Position numbers and translations under genes: made by a program
The notes under the pieces: generated by a model
Database searches by the model: none
The model's input: only the letters and a program-made list of their open reading frames with translations
Told to the model about the DNA's origin: nothing
In this document: positions 11,767 through 18,944 of the stretch, piece by piece
How positions within the stretch are numbered: the stretch's first letter is position 1
Layout of the letters: each line of letters starts with the position of its first letter
Assembly (NCBI GenBank): GCA_019739215.1
Contig: JAHHDR010000026.1
Span: 124,001 to 188,000, forward strand
Reading direction: 5' to 3'
DNA: 64,000 nt
Origin: Rhizobium sp.
GTDB taxonomy: Bacteria; Pseudomonadota; Alphaproteobacteria; Rhizobiales; Rhizobiaceae

Positions 11767-13014
11767 ATGACAGTGATCCCGAGCTACTTCAAATTCGACC
11801 CCGCCACCCGCCACCTCTCGCTCGATGGCCGTGACCCGGCATTCTATCTCGACCCGAACCGAGCCTACGCAGCCATGCACGCGACGTCGCCGACCTTCTT
11901 CTGGGAACAGGAGAAGCACTGGTATTTCACAGCCTACGACCAGGTGAACGCCATCCTGCGCGACCGGCGCTTCGGCCGCCAGATCACCCATGTGATGACC
12001 CGCGAGGAACTGGGCTGGCCCGAGCCCTCTCTGCATCTGGCCGATTTCGACCGCTCCGAGTCGAAATCGCTGCTCGCGATCGAGCCCCCGGAGCACACCC
12101 GATTGCGCACGCTCGTCAACCGGGCCTTCGTGTCGCGCACGATCGAGCGGCTTCGGCCGGAGATCGCCGCGCTAGCCCATCGCCTCATCGACGGTTTTGA
12201 AAAGGACGGCGAGACGGAACTCCTGACGCGTTTCGCCGAAATCATTCCGGTCACCGTCATCGCGCAGATGATCGGCGTGCCGAACGAAATGTGCAGGCAG
12301 TTGCTCGACTGGAGTCACGACTACGTTCGCATGTACATGTTCGGCCGCACAGCCGAAGACGAGAGCAAGGCCAACCAGGCGGCGAAGGCGTTCGCAGACT
12401 ATGTGGTCAGCCTGGCCGCCGACCGGCGCAGGATACCCAGGGACGACCTGTTGACACTGATGCTTTCGCCGGCGCGCGACGGGCAGTATCTCACCGAGGA
12501 AGAACTGGTCTCGACGACGATCGTCCTGCTCAACGCGGGGCACGAAGCGACCGTCCACCAGATCGGCAACGCCGTGAACAAGATTCTACACAACCGGTGC
12601 GACCCGAAGTCACTGTTTGCTGATGCGCGGGCGACGGAACTGACCGTCGAGGAAAGCTTTCGCATCTCGGCACCCGTCCACATCTTCAAGCGCTGGGCGC
12701 TCGAGGATCTCGAATTCGGCGGAATACAATTCCGGAAGGGCGACGAAGTCGGACTCATCCTCGCCGCCGCCAATCTTGATCCGCAGAAGTTCTCTGATCC
12801 CCTCGCCTTCCGGCCGGGGCGCGCGGAAGGCCTGAGCCTGTCCTTCGGCGCCGGCATCCACTTCTGCATCGGCGCGCCGCTTGCCCGGCTCGAGATGAAC
12901 ATCGCCCTGCCGATCCTGTTCGAACGGTTGCCGGCGATGCGACTGGCACGCGAACCCGTGGTCAAGGACGTCTATCATTTTCACGGGCTGGAGCGGCTGG
13001 ACCTCTGTTGGTAG
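11767..13014 (+). CDS. Cytochrome P450
   Basis: 415-residue soluble bacterial class I P450, a haem monooxygenase that needs ferredoxin partners not present nearby. Landmarks: the I-helix LLNAGHEATVHQ (oxygen-activation motif with Glu-Ala-Thr), a K-helix ESFRISAPVH, and the haem-binding loop FGAGIHFCIGAPLAR with the axial Cys at about residue 364. Length is normal. The substrate cannot be inferred; no biosynthetic cluster surrounds it. Confidence 0.92.
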   Translation: MTVIPSYFKFDPATRHLSLDGRDPAFYLDPNRAYAAMHATSPTFFWEQEKHWYFTAYDQVNAILRDRRFGRQITHVMTREELGWPEPSLHLADFDRSESKSLLAIEPPEHTRLRTLVNRAFVSRTIERLRPEIAALAHRLIDGFEKDGETELLTRFAEIIPVTVIAQMIGVPNEMCRQLLDWSHDYVRMYMFGRTAEDESKANQAAKAFADYVVSLAADRRRIPRDDLLTLMLSPARDGQYLTEEELVSTTIVLLNAGHEATVHQIGNAVNKILHNRCDPKSLFADARATELTVEESFRISAPVHIFKRWALEDLEFGGIQFRKGDEVGLILAAANLDPQKFSDPLAFRPGRAEGLSLSFGAGIHFCIGAPLARLEMNIALPILFERLPAMRLAREPVVKDVYHFHGLERLDLCW

Positions 13015-13096
13015 GTAAGGCCCGGCCTCTTGGCGTGTGCCGGAGATTGGCCTCAAGGCGGCTGATCTCCGCACAAAGCGCCAGCCTTCGCTCTTA

Positions 13097-13444
13097 TCAC
13101 ACCCTGATCACATAATCCTTCCGTGTGGTTTCAATCACTTCCCAGGTCCCCTTGAAGCCCGGGCGGAGGATATAGCTGTCGCCTGACCCGAGGTGAACGG
13201 GGATACCTCCATCCTCGGTCACAACAGAGCGCCCCTCGAGAATGTGGAAATACTCCCACTCATCGTAGGAAATCCGCCACTTTCCCGGCGTCGACTGCCA
13301 GATGCCGGCATAGAGGCCGCCGTCGGCCTCCTCGACGTTCCAGGTCGTGAACTCGGGATTGCCCGAGATCAGTCGGTCCGGCGCCGGAGCGCCGGTTTCC
13401 GGAGTGATGTTCGAGAGATCGAATCCGATCGCCCTGCCGCTCAT
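13097..13444 (-). CDS. Small cupin (DUF861/EutQ-like), separated from its operon by the transposon
   Basis: 115-residue single-domain cupin: WRISYDEWEYFHILEGRSVVTEDGG matches cupin motif 1 with a degenerate His set, and GDSYILRPGFKGTWEV matches motif 2. Function is unknown; a small-molecule binding or isomerase role is typical. Its ATG overlaps the TCATG duplication next to the transposon left end. Joining the two flanks shows that its ATG once overlapped the metY stop as ATGA, so it was the downstream member of a metY-cupin pair and has lost its original promoter and ribosome site. Confidence 0.8.
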   Translation of the reverse strand: MSGRAIGFDLSNITPETGAPAPDRLISGNPEFTTWNVEEADGGLYAGIWQSTPGKWRISYDEWEYFHILEGRSVVTEDGGIPVHLGSGDSYILRPGFKGTWEVIETTRKDYVIRV

Positions 13445-13445
13445 G
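13441..13445. repeat. Target-site duplication TCATG, left copy
   Basis: TCATG directly precedes the left terminal repeat and is repeated directly after the right one (57953-57957). Five bases is the duplication made by Tn7-type elements. Confidence 0.93.
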
Positions 13446-13467
13446 CCTAGTTCGCCATATACGTCTG
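13446..13467 (+). repeat. Left terminal inverted repeat (22 bp) of the Tn7-like element
   Basis: Begins CCTAGTTCGCCATATA and ends CGTCTG. It is the exact reverse complement of 57931-57952. The termini are not the 5'-TGT common in this transposon class. Confidence 0.93.
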
Positions 13468-13506
13468 TGCAAGAGGCATTGATTTAACTCGATAAAATTC
13501 CATCGC

Positions 13507-13543
13507 TCGCCATTCTCCTCTGGCGTTTCGCCAGATACCTTTA
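13507..13543 (+). repeat. Two internal TnsB-type repeats in the left end
   Basis: Two degenerate copies of the terminal TCGCCATATACGTCTG, each 12/16 identical by eye: TCGCCATTCTCCTCTG (13507-13522) and TCGCCAGATACCTTTA (13528-13543). They are in the same orientation as the terminal copy (13452-13467). Spaced multiple transposase-binding sites are a hallmark of Tn7-type ends. Confidence 0.65.
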
Positions 13544-13702
13544 TTTGGGACACTCGTCCTCGCCGTAAAACCCCGTTGCAGCATTGCCGCCCTCATATCG
13601 GTCAGGAGTAGAGAGCCCCCTATTCTGCCCATCCTATCTGCCCTCGGCGGTTTACCGTCCGCAAACGACTCTCCGCTATGCATTTATTACCGGAGGGCCA
13701 AA

Positions 13703-14077
13703 ATGTATTATAGTGTGCGGGTCGAAATTATTGACGGTGACTGGGATTTCGAAGTTCAAATGCCCTTGGGACCTCCCGAGGTGGGTGTTGGCCGTGACCT
13801 GTACAACAAGGCCCTCGGCACACTCAGGGAACAAGAACAAAAAATCGAAGGGTTCAAAGCCTTCAACGAACGCATGAAAAGAAATATCGAGGCATACATT
13901 TCCAGGATGAGCGAAGGCTCTCGCGTTTTGTTCGAATTCGACAATTGGGAGATTATGCATGGTCAATTGACCAGCAAAGACAACCCATTGTTCATACAAG
14001 AGTTGGATGAGGCATCGCTGGAGCGGGATTTCAATTCTGTAATTCCGATTCCAGATGCGAAGCCGAAAGAGCCGTGA
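13703..14077 (+). CDS. Hypothetical protein, first gene inside the left end
   Basis: 124 residues, unrecognised. ATG follows GGAGGGCCAAA, a strong ribosome site. It starts MYYSVRVEIID, has a basic/acidic helical stretch (LREQEQKIEGFKAFNERMKRN) and then SRVLFEFDNWEIM. Its 3' end overlaps the convergent gene 14031-14366 by 47 bp. Layout and some residues resemble the protein at 18381-18764 (M-H-Y start, IREIEKQ helix, AFAFEDADLL), suggesting two diverged copies of one family. Confidence 0.65.
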   Translation: MYYSVRVEIIDGDWDFEVQMPLGPPEVGVGRDLYNKALGTLREQEQKIEGFKAFNERMKRNIEAYISRMSEGSRVLFEFDNWEIMHGQLTSKDNPLFIQELDEASLERDFNSVIPIPDAKPKEP

Positions 14078-14366
14078 AGCGCTCGGCATTTTCGAAGAAT
14101 TCTACCGGAATGATTCTGACATATGGAGCTGTCCTTTTCAGGCGCTGCACATCGGGATGATCAAGGGCCAGACACGATCCGGGGCCATGCTCGTCTTCAA
14201 TTGCTTTCCAGACTTCGAGCTTGAGTCTTATTGAAGCCAGAAACGCCTGGTCTTGGCTGGCGAGTTCTTCGACCTCGTTGAATTGGGAGAGAGCGAGAGA
14301 CAGTTTCTGCACATTCCTCGTGTCGTGGAGGAATCTAACGGTTTTCAGCTTATCTTCGGGGTGCAT
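14031..14366 (-). CDS. Small unknown protein with E-x2-[HY]-G-x2-S-x-L-x2-[DE]-HP motif, copy 1
   Basis: 111 residues from ATG 14366 (MHPEDKLKTVRFLHD); the frame is open 20 codons further. The distinctive segment AIEDEHGPGSCLALDHPDV recurs as AVEEMYGDCSLLDLDHPRV (near 17870-17920) and AVEHEYGKGSALDMEHPLN (near 18270-18320). I do not recognise the family and see no membrane or signal segment. It converges on and overlaps the 13703-14077 gene, and it lies directly upstream of, and divergent from, the ABC-3C cassette. Confidence 0.6.
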   Translation of the reverse strand: MHPEDKLKTVRFLHDTRNVQKLSLALSQFNEVEELASQDQAFLASIRLKLEVWKAIEDEHGPGSCLALDHPDVQRLKRTAPYVRIIPVEFFENAERFTALSASHLESELQN

Positions 14367-14535
14367 GTTCGATGTCTTCGCCCATATGAGATAATTCGAT
14401 GATCGGCTATCGGCATGCCGGCGCAAGTCAAGAACTACCCGCTCGGCTACACAAGCCTAGACACCGATAAGTAACCGTGGCTTCCTATATTCATGGTTGT
14501 CGCCGCAGGGAGAGTCGCGGCACCGTGAGGGAAAA

Positions 14536-15420
14536 ATGCCGACTGCGGCTTACTGGAACAGCATGCTGGAACTGCATCTGCGGAGGGCGAACGGCAACGC
14601 CTTCCAGGACTTCGTCGCGCGGTTCCTCGGTGCGATCCACGGCGACGAGTTCGTCCCCATCAAGACCCAAGGCAAGAAGGGCGACGAAGGTCTCGACGGT
14701 TTCCTCCTGACAGGCGACGTCATGTACCAGTGCTATGGCGCTGAGAACGGGAAGAACAAGAAGTCGTCGAACGTCGAGGTCAAGATGGCCAAGGACTACG
14801 CCAAGGCCCTGAAAGCGGGCGGCCTCAAGGAATGGAAGTTCACGCACAACATGATATCCGGCCTGACGACCGGAATGCTCAAGGTCTTCAAGGGGCTGGT
14901 CGAGAAAGGCAAGACCGACGGCGTTGCCGTCAAGCTGTTCGGCATCGAGGGCTTCAAGAAGGCTCTCCTGGAAATGTCCGAAGACACGAAAATGGACCTC
15001 CTGGGCTTCGTCGAAGCCGAGCAGGTCGACCTCGTTCTGTTGCCCGCCGCCCTTCAGGAGCTGATCGAGGAACTGGCATCGAAATTCGAAACGTCCATGG
15101 ACGGCGCGACGACCAATTGGGTCATTTCCGAAAAGAAGCTCGAATACAACGCCATCCCCGGACCTTGGCAGCACAAGCTCAGGAGCTATTACCAGTTCTC
15201 GGAAGTCGTCACCGAATTGGTATCGGGCTACAACGACGAGGAAGGCGTGAACGCGGTGTCCGAGGGGTTCCGGAACATCTACTTGCAACTGGCCCTTCAG
15301 GACCTGACGCCCGGCGAAATCCTGTTCGACATCCACGAGAAGATCATGGGCAAGATCACGGCCAAGAGCAACGAGTACAGGGACATCGCGGCGCTGGCTT
15401 TGATGGCGACGATGTTTTGA
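14536..15420 (+). CDS. ABC-3C system effector, Mrr/PD-(D/E)xK-like nuclease
   Basis: 294 residues from ATG 14536, which follows GAGGGAAAA; a TTG/ATG start 39 nt upstream is less likely. Residues 20-70 look like a restriction-endonuclease-like core: NAFQDFVARFLGAIHG, then KGDEGLDGF and VMYQCYGAEN, comparable to the E...GDxGxD...Q-x-[KY] pattern of Mrr-type nucleases, although the usual final Lys is not obvious. The C-terminal half is helical. It is followed by a middle-component protein and a DUF2326 ATPase, the order of predicted three-component ABC-3C conflict systems, so it is the likely nucleic-acid-cutting effector in anti-phage defence. Confidence 0.75.
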   Translation: MPTAAYWNSMLELHLRRANGNAFQDFVARFLGAIHGDEFVPIKTQGKKGDEGLDGFLLTGDVMYQCYGAENGKNKKSSNVEVKMAKDYAKALKAGGLKEWKFTHNMISGLTTGMLKVFKGLVEKGKTDGVAVKLFGIEGFKKALLEMSEDTKMDLLGFVEAEQVDLVLLPAALQELIEELASKFETSMDGATTNWVISEKKLEYNAIPGPWQHKLRSYYQFSEVVTELVSGYNDEEGVNAVSEGFRNIYLQLALQDLTPGEILFDIHEKIMGKITAKSNEYRDIAALALMATMF

Positions 15421-15477
15421 AACCTGCGTGATCTTTAAGGATGTTCCCAAAGTGGAATCCATCCGGGAACCGACATC

Positions 15478-15732
15478 ATGATCCTGCCCACCAAGTTCCT
15501 TCCAGCCGAGAGGTCGCTCATCAGCGTGGGCGGCGAAATCCTGTCCGTGCTCCGCGACGGCCCTCGTTCGGTGAGCGAACTCTGGGAGAGGTTCCGTTCG
15601 GACCGCAAGCGCAAATACCCGCTGAACTACGATTGGTTCGTGCTTGCCTTGACGCTGCTTTATGCAGTCGATTCCGTCGAACTCGTTAACGGCCTGGTGA
15701 GGCTGGTGAAGGCGGCGGGCCATGATATTTGA
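15478..15732 (+). CDS. ABC-3C middle component (MC6-type)
   Basis: 84 residues: MILPTKFLPAERSLISVGGEIL..., then RSVSELWERF and DWFVLALTLLYAVDSVEL. This is the compact helical/wHTH protein annotated as middle component 6 of ABC-3C systems, thought to link the ATPase sensor to the effector. Its stop overlaps the start of the ATPase gene by 11 bp, indicating translational coupling. It is intact and of normal length. Confidence 0.82.
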   Translation: MILPTKFLPAERSLISVGGEILSVLRDGPRSVSELWERFRSDRKRKYPLNYDWFVLALTLLYAVDSVELVNGLVRLVKAAGHDI

Positions 15733-17497
15733 GATCGGCAGCTCAATTCCGACCTTCAAAACCCTGAATTTCCGACCGGGACTCAACATCCTGCTCGCCG
15801 ACCGGAGCGACGTCTCGGAAGACACGGACACGCGCAACGGAGTCGGCAAATCCAGCGTCATCCAGATCATTCACTTCCTTCTCGGCGGGTCCAAGACGAA
15901 GACCTTTCTCGAATCGCCTTCGGTGGCCGACGCCCACTTCAGGGGCACCTTCGAGTTCGGCGGGATCAACGTGGAGGTCCTTCGGCGGGTCAACGATCCG
16001 TCCGTCGTCGTCGTCGACTTTCCGGACGGCATTCCCGACGATGCCGAGGTCGCCGTCGACCTGCTCGGCGAAGCGAAAATGGACGTCACCGACTGGACGC
16101 GCTGGCTGGGTCATCAGGTCTTCGACCTGCCGATTCGTCGGACCAGCGACGCCCTTCGCTCCGAGCACGCGCCCTCCTTCCGCTCGATGTTCGGCTACTT
16201 CGCCCGCAGGCGCGAGGACGGAGGCTTCTTCCAACCTCGGATATTCTATCGAACCCAGGCGGAAAGCGACGCCAGGATCGCCCTCTCCTATCTGTTCGGC
16301 CTCGATTGGGAAATCGCGCTCGAGTTCGAGAAGGTGCGCGAGGAAAGACGTCGCAACAAGGAAGACCGCAAGCGGCTCGCCGCGAGAGTGGACCCCAAGC
16401 AGAACACCATTGGCCGGATGATAAACGCGCTCGCGGCCGCCGACCAAGACGCCGCTGAGTTGCGGGAACAGGTCGCCAACTTCCAGGTGGAGGCGCTCTT
16501 CAGCGAGTTGGCAGACGAGGCCGACGGCGAGTTGGCCAAGCTAGAGAAGCTAAGCCGTGAAGCGACACGACTGACCTCGTCTCTTCGGCATCTATCGGAG
16601 AGCCTGCACAAGGAAATCGGCCCCGATGGCGACGTGGTGGAGCGCATGTACCGGGAAGCCGGCATCACTCTGCCGGGGTCCGTCGCCAAGCGGTTCGAGG
16701 ACGTGAAGTCCTTCCACGAGTCGGTGTTGCGCAACCGCCAGGTCCATCTTGCGGCCGAACGTGACCGCGTCCAGACCCGGCTCGCGGAGATCAACGGCGA
16801 GAAGCAGAGGGCTTCCAGCCGGAGGTCGGAAATTCTCACCCAACTCGAAGGGAAAGGCGCGTTCAGCGATCTCGCGGAACTCAGCAGCAGGTTGGCAGAG
16901 AAGGACGAGGTCGCCGCGCGGCTACGGTCGCAGGTAGACGAGGCCCGAAACACCCAGAAGGCGCAGACTGCCATCAAGGCGAGCGAGAACACTCTTTTGG
17001 CACGCCTCCAAAACGATCTCGACGCCCGTGTCGACGCCGTCAACGACGCCGTGAACGCGGTACGCGAGGCGCGGACATCTCTTTATGCTGAGCGGTTCGG
17101 AACCTTCGAGATCAACGCCAAGCAGAGCGGACCGGAGTTCAAGCTGGAGATCGAGGGCGACCGTAGCGGCGGCATCAGCAACATGGAAATCTTCTGCTTT
17201 GACTACGCGCTCTACAAAGTTGTCGCCGACCGCTTCGGGGGCCCGGGCTTCTTGATCCATGACAGCCATCTGTTCGACGGGGTCGACGGCCGCCAGCAGG
17301 CGAAGGCGATCGAACTCGGCGCGGCGCTGACCAAGGCCGTCGGCGGACAGTACATCACCATGTGGAATTCCGACGAGCTGGACAAGCTGGTCGAGAAGGA
17401 CTTGTTCTCGGCGGGCTTCGCCGTCCAAGATCATGTCCTCCCCGTCGTGCTGCAGGACCCCGAGACCGGAGGCCTGTTCGGGTTCCGGTTCGACTGA
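15722..17497 (+). CDS. ABC-3C SMC-like ATPase (DUF2326)
   Basis: 591 residues. The P-loop RNGVGKSSVIQIIHFLLG (about 38-55) is followed by the long coiled region (about 200-470) typical of RecN/SMC-type ABC ATPases, and a C-terminal half-ATPase with FDYALYKVVADRFGGPGFLIHDSHLFDGVD, where the D-S-H-L-F-D segment corresponds to the Walker B/D-loop of the DUF2326/YydB family. It is predicted to sense aberrant nucleic acid and switch on the nuclease at 14536. It is the third gene of a tight three-gene operon near the transposon left end. Confidence 0.85.
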   Translation: MIFEIGSSIPTFKTLNFRPGLNILLADRSDVSEDTDTRNGVGKSSVIQIIHFLLGGSKTKTFLESPSVADAHFRGTFEFGGINVEVLRRVNDPSVVVVDFPDGIPDDAEVAVDLLGEAKMDVTDWTRWLGHQVFDLPIRRTSDALRSEHAPSFRSMFGYFARRREDGGFFQPRIFYRTQAESDARIALSYLFGLDWEIALEFEKVREERRRNKEDRKRLAARVDPKQNTIGRMINALAAADQDAAELREQVANFQVEALFSELADEADGELAKLEKLSREATRLTSSLRHLSESLHKEIGPDGDVVERMYREAGITLPGSVAKRFEDVKSFHESVLRNRQVHLAAERDRVQTRLAEINGEKQRASSRRSEILTQLEGKGAFSDLAELSSRLAEKDEVAARLRSQVDEARNTQKAQTAIKASENTLLARLQNDLDARVDAVNDAVNAVREARTSLYAERFGTFEINAKQSGPEFKLEIEGDRSGGISNMEIFCFDYALYKVVADRFGGPGFLIHDSHLFDGVDGRQQAKAIELGAALTKAVGGQYITMWNSDELDKLVEKDLFSAGFAVQDHVLPVVLQDPETGGLFGFRFD

Positions 17498-17631
17498 GAG
17501 GCCTCGCTCCGACCGAGGTCAGGCTATCGCCGCTCGCCGGGCGACGCGCATCAGCGGTACCGTGACGAGGCCGAAGCCATCGAGTCCTAAAGACACGGCG
17601 GCCTTGCGCCGGTGAAACGCGAGAAAGACCA

Positions 17632-18065
17632 TTGAAATCTATCAGTGGGTTCTTGGTGCCGTGGGGTGTGGGGTATGTCGTGACGGAAATAAAACTCGTG
17701 ACTGCTCAGCCGTATATCGACGCGCTGGTATTCTGTGCGGGACACGGCGATCTCGTAGGCGTCCGCAAGCACCTGAAACAGCCCTTCCACCGTGATTTCC
17801 TCAGCGACGACATGGCGGCGACGCTTGCCAACATCCGTACATTCCTCGATGCGGCAGAAGCGGTCGAGGAATGTACGGTGACTGTTCCCTACTCGATCTG
17901 GACCATCCGCGCGTCGCCGAAGGCGTATCCCACGGCGTCGTGGAGGCATGGGCCGTTGACAATGCGAAGGCTTACCATGAGAGGCCGGAAACTATGTCAG
18001 CGAAGGACCTTTGGGAGTCGATTTCGGGATCAGCTGCCAACGAAAAGAGGAAGGAATGGGCATGA
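17632..18065 (+). pseudogene. Unknown small protein, copy 2 of the E..G..S.L..HP family, one frameshift
   Basis: The first frame (17632 to about 17868) ends ...ANIRTFLDAAEAVEE and the frame one base away continues MYGDCSLLDLDHPRVAEGVSHGV...KRKEWA to 18065. Restoring one A in GAGGAATG (near 17869) joins them into a protein of about 144 residues aligning with the copies at 14031-14366 and 18062-18430. As sequenced it is broken. The stop overlaps the start of copy 3. Single-base indels recur elsewhere in this window, so a technical cause is possible. Confidence 0.6.
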
Positions 18066-18430
18066 TAGACGCCGCCGAACTACTATCTGGACCTCCAAGA
18101 CTTCCCGAAAATCCCATCGATCTTTTGCGTCGGCTCGTGTCGTCTGGCCATGTTCGCGCAGCCGAGAAGCTTCTCACAGATCATGTCGATTGGATCAGAA
18201 GTCTGCCCGTTGCGGATTCGGAGGCCATAGAGGTCATAACGGTCGAGCTTTCAGCGTTGCAAGCCGTCGAACATGAATACGGCAAGGGCTCGGCACTCGA
18301 TATGGAGCACCCGTTGAACAAGCGTCTATTGCAGTTACGACGACTGATTGACTGCTTCACGGACGAGGAACTGGAAAACGCTAGGAAGATGACGGCTGCT
18401 GGGGCGGGACAGGTTTCCGGACCGCGATAA
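18062..18430 (+). CDS. Small unknown protein of the E..G..S.L..HP family, copy 3
   Basis: 122 residues from ATG 18062 (MIDAAELLSGPPRLPE), 6 nt after another ATG (18056) that lies too close to the AGGAAGGA ribosome site. Carries AVEHEYGKGSALDMEHPLNKRL near residue 75. No recognised domain. It is probably co-transcribed with the broken copy 2 (overlapping ATG/stop) and convergent, with about 50 bp overlap, with the gene 18381-18764. This mirrors the pair at the other side of the ABC-3C cassette. Confidence 0.62.
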   Translation: MIDAAELLSGPPRLPENPIDLLRRLVSSGHVRAAEKLLTDHVDWIRSLPVADSEAIEVITVELSALQAVEHEYGKGSALDMEHPLNKRLLQLRRLIDCFTDEELENARKMTAAGAGQVSGPR

Positions 18431-18764
18431 TGGCTTCGACTTCGGCAATCGAGGCCAATTCATAACTCTCGCCGCCGAACATTAAGTCTTCGACCTTTAC
18501 GTTAAGCAGGTCAGCATCCTCGAATGCGAAGGCGGCTTTCCAGACTCCTTCGGCAATCGCCGCGGTGAACGCGACTACGAGTGAAGCCGACTTGCTGAGG
18601 TCGATCTGCTTCCCCTCATGATGTTCGTGGTACTGCTTTTCAATCTCCCGAATGATTTGCCAGTATTGCTCCGGCGTCTCCGCTTTCATCTCGCCGCCGA
18701 ATGGGAGCTTGGCAAAGAAAATGATCTTCCTGTTCAGCGTTATCGAGCCGATGGCATAGTGCAT
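18381..18764 (-). CDS. Hypothetical protein paired convergently with copy 3
   Basis: 127 residues from ATG 18764 (MHYAIGSITLNRKIIFF); the frame is open 14 codons upstream. Contains a helix QIIREIEKQYHEHHEGKQ and a segment EDADLLNVKVEDLMFGG. Not recognised; cytoplasmic by appearance. Its overall plan resembles the 13703-14077 protein, and both lie tail-to-tail with a member of the HP-motif family, so they may be two diverged copies of the same two-gene module. Confidence 0.6.
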   Translation of the reverse strand: MHYAIGSITLNRKIIFFAKLPFGGEMKAETPEQYWQIIREIEKQYHEHHEGKQIDLSKSASLVVAFTAAIAEGVWKAAFAFEDADLLNVKVEDLMFGGESYELASIAEVEAIIAVRKPVPPQQPSSS

Positions 18765-18944
18765 TGGGTTCACTCCGACGGATTTGCGTCGTGATCGCAA
18801 TTTCAAATTACCGAAGGCTTAACATCCAACCTTATCCTCGGTTGCCGATACGTACCTAGTTGGCCTCCCCCATCACGGCGACGTCTTGTCCGGACGAGGG
18901 AGGCCGCCGCTAGCCGCCAAATTCGAGGCGGATGCGGGAACTGA

